Source: Rhizobium sp. NZLR1
GTDB lineage: Bacteria; Pseudomonadota; Alphaproteobacteria; Rhizobiales; Rhizobiaceae
Direction: 5' to 3'
Assembly (NCBI RefSeq): GCF_017357385.1
Contig: NZ_CP071635.1
Location: forward strand, 248,001 to 312,000
Length of the DNA stretch: 64,000 bases
The notes beneath the pieces are model-generated. The model saw only the letters and a list, made by a program, of their open reading frames with translations. It had not been told where the DNA came from and ran no database searches. This document shows positions 57,327-64,000 of the stretch, in pieces. The number at the start of each line of letters is the position of its first letter. Positions within the stretch are counted from its first letter, which is position 1. Position numbers and translations under genes: made by a program.

Positions 57327-57899
57327 CTATCTGGGTCTGAGCTTGTCGTCTCCGTTCCTCCATTCGTCAAATGTTTTGTATGGTGCTATCTCAGATTTTC
57401 GTGACTGATTGACGAAAAGGCTAGCTCCGACGACATCGATCTTCGGATAGAGCTGTAGATACTCCTCTCTGTCAAAATCCAACGTGCCATGGTCGGGAGT
57501 GATCGGAAGGATGGCAACGTTTCCGTTCGACCCGTCGAAGTAGCCCAGCTCCCACGGCATCCATCGCGAGCGTTGTGAACTTTGTGAGTAGACGTAAATG
57601 AGCGTCGAACATTGATCCATGCGCCGACGCAGCTTTTCCGCCGTTTCGCCGCTGACATGTTCTCGGTCCAGATCGGGATCATCGATCCAGTCGATGTATA
57701 CAGTCTTCCCGGTGTCCTCCAGAAGACGTTTTAGTCCGAGTATCAAACCTGCATCTTTGATTGAATGAGAGAGGAAGATATCAAAAGAGTCGCGAAATGC
57801 CGATATCGCGTTATGTGCGGCGATGAAAATTCGGGCGGTTTGCGAGTCGATCCCAACAATTTTGGCACGCACTTGCCTTTCGGTAATAAACGTGGCCAC
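57327..57899 (-). CDS. TIR-domain protein
   Basis: 190 residues. After a 38-residue N-terminal helix region the TIR domain begins with FDIFLSHSIKDAGLILGL, continues with TVYIDWIDDPDLDREHV, and holds the putative catalytic Glu117 in WMPWELGYFDGSNG. TIR domains of this type cleave NAD+ or make signalling molecules from it. It is closely similar in layout to the TIR protein encoded at 58.2-58.8 kb, sharing the DIFLS, WELG(Y/W)FD and E(Y/F)L-LYP blocks, so the two are paralogues. It is last of the minus-strand cluster, 273 bases from its neighbour, so it may be separately transcribed. Confidence 0.9.
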   Translation of the reverse strand: MATFITERQVRAKIVGIDSQTARIFIAAHNAISAFRDSFDIFLSHSIKDAGLILGLKRLLEDTGKTVYIDWIDDPDLDREHVSGETAEKLRRRMDQCSTLIYVYSQSSQRSRWMPWELGYFDGSNGNVAILPITPDHGTLDFDREEYLQLYPKIDVVGASLFVNQSRKSEIAPYKTFDEWRNGDDKLRPR

Positions 57900-58172
57900 T
57901 AGACTGCTTCCTCTGCCATCCTGGCCGAAATGATACTTTCCTGTAGTGTGAATCGCCTTTATATTACAGGCTGGATTCGTATGGCACCTTTCCTTATCCA
58001 GATAGGTTTTAGCTGCAGCCAGCGGAGAAGACTTCCAGTTACGCTTAGGTTCGCCGATCTTGTCGGCGAAATTCTCGCGGCTGCTCCATTGGACGCTATG
58101 CCGCCGCCGTTGCCATTTAAAGCCTATGCATAGGAACGCGGTAAGTCCCCGTATTTCGCGACTGGAACGTTG

Positions 58173-58805
58173 TTAAAACCGCCGGTTCGCATAGCCCGGA
58201 GTACGGGGACGCATGGGGTCGTCGGGATGCTTTCTCCACACATTGAACGGCCGGGAGTTTGGTGCCTCGAAGATCGTTATACCGTTCGGCCCACGGACGT
58301 TGGGACGCACGATCTTGAGCTTCCACTCCTCTGTGACTTCCACGTAGGGATAGAGTCCTAGAAATTCGCGTTGTCGATAAGATTTCGTTTCCTTTCGAAG
58401 CACTGGCAGGATCGCAACGAGGCCTTTGGCGGCATCGAACCAGCCCAGTTCCCAGCACATCCAAAGGGATTGATCGGCATTTTGGGTGTCAAGAAAAAGC
58501 AGGGCGTCGCTGATGCGCATCGTGTCACGGATGAACTCTGCGTTCGCAGGGGTGACCTCGTCGCGCGAGGGGCTCGGTGCCTCCAGCCAATCGCAGAATA
58601 CAGCATGCCCCATATTGGTCAGGACTGAGTAAACCCCAAGTACAATCTCTGCGTCTCTGATTGTTTGTGATAGAAAGATGTCGTAATGCTCGCGGCGAGA
58701 GCGCCCTAACTGTCTAAGCGCCTCATCAGGTGTTTTACCGAGACCTCGAGCAAATTCCTTGCCCACCTCCCGCATGTCATCCTGTTCCAGAAATGGCATT
58801 CTCAA
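58173..58805 (-). CDS. TIR-domain protein
   Basis: 210 residues at most (a second start is two codons in). The TIR domain runs from about residue 41: YDIFLSQTIRDAEIVLGVY, HAVFCDWLEAPSPSRDEV, and MCWELGWFDAAKG with the putative catalytic Glu119. A C-terminal segment of about 60 residues ends in a basic Arg-rich tail (DDPMRPRTPGYANRRF). It overlaps the SLOG-like gene by four bases, so the two are coupled. The paralogue downstream suggests duplication. Confidence 0.9.
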   Translation of the reverse strand: MRMPFLEQDDMREVGKEFARGLGKTPDEALRQLGRSRREHYDIFLSQTIRDAEIVLGVYSVLTNMGHAVFCDWLEAPSPSRDEVTPANAEFIRDTMRISDALLFLDTQNADQSLWMCWELGWFDAAKGLVAILPVLRKETKSYRQREFLGLYPYVEVTEEWKLKIVRPNVRGPNGITIFEAPNSRPFNVWRKHPDDPMRPRTPGYANRRF

Positions 58806-59476
58806 GCGCTACCAGGGTTGGCGGGCCGTCCCCCCTTAGACCAGAAGCGCTTGTTGACATCCGCTGGCTGCTCTTGAGGGGTTCGAAATCGCTCCTCCCG
58901 TTCAGAAATGCCAAGGTGTCGGTGAAACAGCGCCACAAAATCGAGATTTGTCTTAAGGTCATCCGAAACGCCGCCCATCCTTTCGGCAACAAGTGACGCT
59001 GCACCGCCGGCTGACACGAGAGGGATGAGATTGATTTTAGGCTGCGCCTGCCGGAGCATCTCGAACTCGTCAAGGATGCCACCCATGCCTCCTATGAAGA
59101 CGGCGTTGGTGAACTCATTTTCTGTGAACATTTTTCGGCGCATTTCTTGAAGGCTTTTCTTCAGATCCTTGTCCACATCATCTGTGTAGGTAACGTTTTG
59201 GAAATGCTTATTTTCTTCAGGAAACTCGTCTTGGAAATGTCTTGATTGGTACAGGCGGACCCAAGAGCCATAATCTATTTTCATGTCGGCGGCGATCGTC
59301 CAAATCATTGGTGTAATCGCTGGCTGCCCACCCCAGATAAGCTGACGCCGACCGAGGGTGACGTAGACCAAAGCGGAGACAGCGGATGCTATCGCAACCG
59401 TATCAGCGGTTTTCGCATACTCTGGCCCCCGTTTGGGATCGGGAACCCCTGCGGACAGAAAAACTGCACCATCCAT
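58802..59476 (-). CDS. SLOG-like nucleotide-binding protein
   Basis: 224 residues. It starts with VFLSAGVPDPKRGPEYAKTAD and later has RRQLIWGGQPAITPMIW and NAVFIGGMGGILDEFEML, with the Gly-rich loops of the SLOG/TIR-like Rossmann family. SLOG domains bind nucleotide-derived ligands; in Thoeris ThsA the SLOG domain senses the cyclic ADP-ribose isomer made by a TIR protein. Here it stands alone, without a SIR2 or other effector part. Its gene is joined to TIR genes on both sides (1-base gap upstream, 4-base overlap downstream). Confidence 0.75.
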   Translation of the reverse strand: MDGAVFLSAGVPDPKRGPEYAKTADTVAIASAVSALVYVTLGRRQLIWGGQPAITPMIWTIAADMKIDYGSWVRLYQSRHFQDEFPEENKHFQNVTYTDDVDKDLKKSLQEMRRKMFTENEFTNAVFIGGMGGILDEFEMLRQAQPKINLIPLVSAGGAASLVAERMGGVSDDLKTNLDFVALFHRHLGISEREERFRTPQEQPADVNKRFWSKGGRPANPGSA

Positions 59477-59477
59477 C

Positions 59478-60638
59478 TCACATCTCCCAGGCAGCCAGAT
59501 CCCAGCTGGCGTAGCCTACTCTCATCGCTCTTACAGAAGATATATTGTCATCAAGCCATTTCAAATGGGCCGCCCATGCCTCACCGATGCCGACTTGGTC
59601 ATAGACGAGAACGGGCGTTCCTCGTTGTCGTGAGTTTCGAGCTCGCTCCGCAACATCATTCAAGGTAAGAGCGGTAGGCACACCCACGATAGGATAAGCC
59701 CAAACCCTCTCGCCGTCTTCGAGCTTAATCGCGACGGCTCGATGAGCGCCGACACCCTCAACGATTCCTTCAATCTTCAAAACCTCGGCGCGTAGCTTTC
59801 CGGTTATCGACATGTAGCGTGAGGCGATACTGCGGCTGCGTAGCCTTTCAATTGCAATAACGATGTCGTCTGCGGTTTTAGAAATTATTGGGCCATCTGG
59901 GCCTTCCAGCTCGTTGGGATCGAGATAAATTGTTTCAGCAAGGTCGGTGAACCTACTTGGACGGTGCTCCGGCCACACGACGCGAAGCACATGAATTTCC
60001 TTGGATCTGGCTCGCCCGATTTCTTGCTTGGTCCATTTGCTTTCGAAATAGGTCGGGGTGTCGAGCATCACCATGACGTCGGAATCACACAATCTGTGCC
60101 AGAGAACGTCTTGAAACGGCTCACCAGGCCGGATGTCGTGCGTGTCCAGGAACACGTCGTACCCGCGGGATGAAAGTAAGTCGTGAAGCTGAACCGCGGC
60201 AGATTTAGATTCAATCCGGCGGTAGCTTACAAACACCTGCCTCTGGCGTCGAAGTAACCCAAGGCACTCCAACACTGCGGCGGCTAGCTGCCGCATTTCT
60301 GGATCATCATCTGACCGTTGATGTCCATTGAAGACTTGGAGAAATTCAGGGATTACCCCCGAGAAATTCTCATCTCGTCCGAAACTTGGAATGATTGGGG
60401 CACTGTCCTGAACAACCCCCTTGGCGATTTCGATATCCGGCGTAGTCGGATGGCCGAAATAGACCGCAGCGAAGGCCGCGTGTCTATCGCGTTGCTCCAA
60501 CTCCCCGCCGGTCCGAATGACAACGTCAGTTCCGATCTCCAGCGAATACTCGGCAATCATCTCGGACAACGTAAGCCGAAGCCGCGCCCGCTCTTCTGGA
60601 AGCGCGCCACCCAGAAAGCCTATCTCATATATACTCAT
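59478..60638 (-). CDS. Three-part TIR-domain protein
   Basis: 386 residues from ATG 60638 (RBS TGGAGCGGAAC). Residues 1-125 are an unnamed domain (GFLGGALPEERARLRLTLSE; then AAFAAVYFGHPTTPDIEIA and PIIPSFGRDENF). A TIR domain follows at about 130-265 (VFVSYRRIESKSAAVQLH, YDVFLDTHDIRPGEPF, and KWTKQEIGRA with the putative catalytic Glu). The C-terminal 120 residues are also unnamed (VLVYDQVGIGEAWAAHLKWLD). It may combine a sensor with the TIR enzyme. It is second in the operon, after the ThsB-like gene. Confidence 0.88.
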   Translation of the reverse strand: MSIYEIGFLGGALPEERARLRLTLSEMIAEYSLEIGTDVVIRTGGELEQRDRHAAFAAVYFGHPTTPDIEIAKGVVQDSAPIIPSFGRDENFSGVIPEFLQVFNGHQRSDDDPEMRQLAAAVLECLGLLRRQRQVFVSYRRIESKSAAVQLHDLLSSRGYDVFLDTHDIRPGEPFQDVLWHRLCDSDVMVMLDTPTYFESKWTKQEIGRARSKEIHVLRVVWPEHRPSRFTDLAETIYLDPNELEGPDGPIISKTADDIVIAIERLRSRSIASRYMSITGKLRAEVLKIEGIVEGVGAHRAVAIKLEDGERVWAYPIVGVPTALTLNDVAERARNSRQRGTPVLVYDQVGIGEAWAAHLKWLDDNISSVRAMRVGYASWDLAAWEM

Positions 60639-60677
60639 GTTCCGCTCCACCCATCGGACAATTTTGGGACGTGCCAA

Positions 60678-61163
60678 TCAAGCTCTTAGGTCGATCGCCG
60701 ACTCAACCCAGTCCGCGAGATTGTTCTTGATGTGGTCGTAGACGTTGCTGCTCGTCGTATACGGCGGATTGTACACTTTCGCCCACTTTGACAGCGGATA
60801 GCTGCCGACGGTAAAGCCATCAAATGGATTTGGCCCCATGGTGGCCTGGTTTCCATCCGAATCTTTCAGATTGTGGATGTAGACCCCGAGAACCCCTTTT
60901 CCGTCATCAAACGCTTTCCTGATTTCATATTCCACCCATTTGCGCTCCGCGGTCCGCTGACCAATCAGTACAATTAGGCAGGTTTTGCCTTTCAAATTGT
61001 CATCGATCCATTTTTTGATCGCAGCGTCGCCCTGATTTTCGATCTCTTCCCATTTATTCGCGCTGAGGATCGGCTGCTCTTCCACGACGCCCATATTTTT
61101 GACCTGCTGAACCCGCCAATGATCGTCCCCATAACAAAAGCTGAGAAATGTATTTCGCGCCAT
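60678..61163 (-). CDS. ThsB-like TIR protein (DUF1863 / MTH538 type)
   Basis: 161 residues from ATG 61163 (RBS GGGAGGCGATTGCCG). The sequence has ARNTFLSFCYGDDHWRVQQVKNMG, then KTCLIVLIGQRTAERKWVEYEIRKAF, the TIR-like fold of Thoeris ThsB, with a Glu in WVEYEI at the expected catalytic site. ThsB proteins detect phage and make a signalling molecule from NAD+. It is the first gene of the minus-strand TIR/SLOG operon. No ThsA (SIR2-SLOG) gene is present in the window. The divergent 292-base gap upstream holds promoters for both directions. Confidence 0.85.
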   Translation of the reverse strand: MARNTFLSFCYGDDHWRVQQVKNMGVVEEQPILSANKWEEIENQGDAAIKKWIDDNLKGKTCLIVLIGQRTAERKWVEYEIRKAFDDGKGVLGVYIHNLKDSDGNQATMGPNPFDGFTVGSYPLSKWAKVYNPPYTTSSNVYDHIKNNLADWVESAIDLRA

Positions 61164-61455
61164 CGGCAATCGCCTCCCGTTCTGGTTGCTCTGCACGATA
61201 TAAACGACTTGCCACAACTGCAACCTGAAGCTCCGCTTTCGGCAAAAGATATTTGCTTCTTACTACCATATAACGTCGGCCGGGGCGTTTCTTCGAAAAA
61301 CAATGCGTTTTGCACTCACTCCGCGGCTACGCGGTCATGCAATGAGCGGGATAGTGCAACACCGAAACAATTGGAAAAAATTTCATTCTCCTCCCCTAGG
61401 CGGCGTCGAACATTCCGGGCATGGTGGCGCCATCGCCTGCACAGGTTGTTTTCAA

Positions 61456-63228
61456 ATGACTGAAAAGCCATACATATTTATAAGTCATTCCAGCAAAGAC
61501 ATGGCCGCACTCACGCCGATCATCCGAAACTGGAAAAGTCTCGGATTGAATATTTGGTGGTCACCTGACATTTCGGAGGGCCGCTGGGACATCATCACCC
61601 GACAGAAGCTTGACGAAGCCACGCGGGTTGTTGCCGTGTTAACCGAACATACAGCAAATTCGGAACTCGACTATATTTTCGTCGAACTCGAACTGGCGCG
61701 AAAGCAAAACAAACTCATCCCTTTGATGATCGGACAGAGGGCAGACGCCTTCAATCTGCGCGCCGTGACGGCAATGATCCAAAGCTACTACTTCGAGGAT
61801 ATTGCCCAGATCGCGGACGGTGCCGTATCCGCCAAGCTGGTCGATACGTGCCGTCGTGCTCTTCGCGCCAGCGCAGAGCCGACTCCGGCCGCGCCCACGC
61901 GGCCAGTTGCAGAAACCGCAGCCGATCGCATAGAAACGTGGTTTTCGAGCATTGAGCAGAAGCTCACGCCCTATGGCCAGATCAAAGCGTTTTCTCATGC
62001 CTTGGCCGTTGCCGTTTTTGAAATGAGCCCGGCCACTGTTGTCGACGACATTGCCGACGACCTGTCGCGGCGGCTTGTGGAGGCCGAGCTCGATCGGGCG
62101 TCGTCCACGGTCGATCCCGGGTATCCGAAACGCGCTCGGCAGGTTCTCGATCTCCTCGCCTGCGAACTGGCCACGCTCGCTCATCCCATTCTCGGTGTCG
62201 ACCAGGACGTGGTCCGCTTCCGTGATCCGGAGTGGGCGGGTCATTTCCTCAAATTTGCGTGGACCGAGTTTCCGCAACGCCGGAAGGTGTTGGCCGACTG
62301 GTGGCGATCGATCGCCGAGCGGGCCAACGCGGACGGGAAAATGCGCCTGGGATTTGCGTTGGGCCTGCTTGCGCAAAGCCATTATCTCGACATGTTCGAC
62401 ACGCTGCTGAAAGAATGGCTGCTGTCGGGCTCCGAAGACTGTCAAAACGTGGCAGACGTCGCGTTGAGCGTCGCTGCGTTCGATCCGGTGGCCGCCGACG
62501 CGATCGCGCGTCTGGTGGAATTCTGGGCAGAGCGCGGTACGCGAAATCAGCTTTCCGCGGCGGTGCGCGTAGCCTGTGGCTACGCCGGAACGCGCATTTC
62601 CGGATTGTCGGTGGCGACGCTACGTTATGCAACGCTGCATAGCGATCATGCCGTGACCGGCGAGTTATTCCAGTCTATAGAAAAATCGCTGTCCAACCTG
62701 ATGCAGACCCACGCCGAGAGCGCCGATAAAACGCTTTTCGACCTGCCGGGCCTGATCAAAAAGCTTGCGGACTGGGTCGGCGAGGGGACGGCATCGCAGC
62801 GGTCAGACAACAGGATGGACGAGAACCCTTACCCGCTGATGCTGTTTCTGACCGTGCTTGGCAAGCTGCCGCTCACCGCTTCGAACCGTCATCAGGGAAA
62901 GCTGTCGCTCCAGGCGCTGTCTTGCGACGCCGAAACGGTTCGTCTGATGGCAATCATCCTCAACACGGCGCTTCATCGGCATCGCATCGGTCAACATCCG
63001 ACGCGCGAGAAGGCACGCGCGATCCTGAAGTCCTGGATCGCGTCGCGCGAGGCAGAACTCCGCGTCGATACGCTGGCAGATTCGCGCGAGGATCCGCTGG
63101 CAATTTTGGCGAAAAACCTCGTCGATACTGCCCAGACGCAAGACGATATGGACCGCATCGGCTTTCTGTTTGAACGAGCCTTTACGCTATCAGATCTAAA
63201 CGATAAATTCCACCAGCAGGGGAAATGA
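61456..63228 (+). CDS. TIR domain fused to a long helical domain
   Basis: 590 residues from ATG 61456; the upstream extension of the frame has poor composition and no ribosome site. The TIR domain is N-terminal (MTEKPYIFISHSSKDMAALT, NIWWSPDISEGRWD, and SELDYIFVELELA with a candidate catalytic Glu). Residues 150-590 are a helical, repeat-like region with no named domain. It probably couples NAD+-type chemistry or TIR assembly to a large sensor. It diverges from the ThsB-like operon and is followed after 7 bases by a membrane protein gene, suggesting a two-gene unit. Confidence 0.88.
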   Translation: MTEKPYIFISHSSKDMAALTPIIRNWKSLGLNIWWSPDISEGRWDIITRQKLDEATRVVAVLTEHTANSELDYIFVELELARKQNKLIPLMIGQRADAFNLRAVTAMIQSYYFEDIAQIADGAVSAKLVDTCRRALRASAEPTPAAPTRPVAETAADRIETWFSSIEQKLTPYGQIKAFSHALAVAVFEMSPATVVDDIADDLSRRLVEAELDRASSTVDPGYPKRARQVLDLLACELATLAHPILGVDQDVVRFRDPEWAGHFLKFAWTEFPQRRKVLADWWRSIAERANADGKMRLGFALGLLAQSHYLDMFDTLLKEWLLSGSEDCQNVADVALSVAAFDPVAADAIARLVEFWAERGTRNQLSAAVRVACGYAGTRISGLSVATLRYATLHSDHAVTGELFQSIEKSLSNLMQTHAESADKTLFDLPGLIKKLADWVGEGTASQRSDNRMDENPYPLMLFLTVLGKLPLTASNRHQGKLSLQALSCDAETVRLMAIILNTALHRHRIGQHPTREKARAILKSWIASREAELRVDTLADSREDPLAILAKNLVDTAQTQDDMDRIGFLFERAFTLSDLNDKFHQQGK

Positions 63229-63235
63229 GGCTGCC

Positions 63236-64000
63236 GTGACAATCAAGACCTACGATCCTATCAGCGCTCAGTTCGATACCATCCCGGTCCAAAAACCGGG
63301 CACGCAAGTCATCGAATTCAGCAACGGAGTGGCGACGAGACGCGAGGCCGCCGGGCCTTCTTTGGTCGACAGGCTGAAGGAGATGGCAACGCCGCGATCG
63401 GGGATTGCTGCGATCGTCATTGCCGTCGTACTCATCTATCTGCTCGGCGTCGCTGGCCTGCTCCTGACGATGGCCGTGATCGTGGGTCTTGGCGTTTTCC
63501 TCTCGCTGAACCGTCGCAACCCGATCGCGGTGATGTTGTCGGGCCCCGTGCCTGCCTATTATCTCGTCACCGTGTCGGCCGTGCCGATTGCAGACGAACG
63601 ACGCGTCCAGCTGAAGGATACCGGGATTTATGCCACCGTGCATATAGAGTATCAGGCAGCGGTCATCGATCCCATTGAGGTCGTCCAGAAGGGTATTCAC
63701 GACGTCCGGGAGTATTTTTCGCCGCGGCTCTACAAGAAGATCAGCAGGCTTGCATCGGAGGGTAAACTCGACGACAAGCTCGAGAGCCTGCGCAAGGTGC
63801 TGATGGATTTTGCCGAAGAGCCGATCGACGACACGGCCATCCGCATCACGGAGTGCAATATTGAGATCACTGTCGAGGAAGCCGAGGCCCGCAAATTGCG
63901 CACGATTGCCGCGGCGCAGCTCGACATCCTCGAAAAGCGGACCGTCCACCAGACGCGTGCTGTCGATCGCGATTATTATGCGAGATTGCTTGCAAGCGAC
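63236..64000 (+). CDS. Membrane protein with SPFH/band-7-like region, truncated by window end
   Basis: 255 codons, open to the window edge. GTG start with GAGGCTGCC before it. A cytoplasmic N-terminus of about 55 residues leads into a membrane hairpin (about 56-92: IAAIVIAVVLIYLLGVAGLL, TMAVIVGLGVFLSL). The following part (GIYATVHIEYQAAVIDPIEVV, then RITECNIEITVEEAEARKLR) resembles SPFH/band-7 domains, which form membrane rings. It starts 7 bases after the TIR-helical gene. A membrane effector or scaffold for the TIR protein is inferred. The C-terminus is missing. Confidence 0.75.
   Translation, partial: MTIKTYDPISAQFDTIPVQKPGTQVIEFSNGVATRREAAGPSLVDRLKEMATPRSGIAAIVIAVVLIYLLGVAGLLLTMAVIVGLGVFLSLNRRNPIAVMLSGPVPAYYLVTVSAVPIADERRVQLKDTGIYATVHIEYQAAVIDPIEVVQKGIHDVREYFSPRLYKKISRLASEGKLDDKLESLRKVLMDFAEEPIDDTAIRITECNIEITVEEAEARKLRTIAAAQLDILEKRTVHQTRAVDRDYYARLLASD

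Noticed and set aside
57327..61163. Complete classical Thoeris (thsA + thsB)
   Set aside because: ThsB-like and other TIR proteins are present but no SIR2-SLOG ThsA was found in the window.

Overview
The window looks like part of a large conjugative repABC plasmid of a Rhizobiaceae-type alphaproteobacterium (Agrobacterium, Rhizobium or Sinorhizobium group). The evidence is a complete repA-repB-repC replicon, a traI-trb mating-pair operon, a traCDG / traAFBH transfer region around a recognisable oriT, and a TraR/TraM/TraI quorum-sensing circuit. Coding DNA is GC-rich. No rRNA, tRNA, CRISPR array, T-DNA or vir genes were seen.

Layout. (1) 1-7.8 kb: plasmid accessory genes, many small, each with its own leader and hairpin: the tail of a large plasmid protein, a DUF1839 gene with a suspect 5' end, an ArdC antirestriction protein, DUF736, a WGR-domain protein, several unknowns and a membrane-anchored thermonuclease-like protein. 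(2) 8.1-16.5 kb: traG-traD-traC (minus) and traA-traF-traB-traH (plus), diverging from oriT. (3) 16.7-20.3 kb: an AbiE toxin-antitoxin pair, a small XRE regulator, and traM and traR. (4) 20.6-30.8 kb: traI-trbBCDEJKLFGHI, one tightly overlapping minus-strand operon. (5) 31.1-34.8 kb: repABC with a counter-transcribed RNA between repB and repC and two perfect parS-like palindromes. (6) 35-37.5 kb: a NYN-domain protein, a cold-shock protein and an IS110 element with a structured upstream end that may encode a bridge RNA. (7) 38-41.9 kb: two tyrosine recombinases, the second frameshifted.

(8) 42.3-64 kb: a defence-like island. It holds three blocks. The first is a WYL regulator divergent from a RecB-nuclease/helicase, a ubiquitin-like protein, a ThiF/E1-like enzyme and a DUF6527 protein, with RmuC downstream. 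The second is a dGTPase facing a ThyX - GHKL ATPase - 745-aa unknown protein operon. The third is a TIR-rich cluster: a ThsB-like protein, a three-part TIR protein, a SLOG-like protein and two paralogous TIR proteins on the minus strand, with a TIR-helical protein and a membrane SPFH-like protein diverging on the plus strand; the last runs off the window. A decayed piece of the same integrase found at 39.5-41.9 kb lies at about 57.2 kb, so the first two blocks are bracketed by integrase sequence.

How it works together. TraI should make an acyl-homoserine lactone, TraR should respond to it and TraM should restrain TraR. TraR here has the conserved signal-binding residues but a DNA-binding domain unlike the classical Ti-plasmid protein. 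A repeated 15-bp motif, found beside traC/traA and twice between traI and repA, is a good candidate for its operator and would couple transfer to copy number. The most novel content is the ubiquitin-like operon, the nucleotide-metabolism operon and the multi-TIR/SLOG cluster, none of which matches a complete textbook defence system that I recognise.
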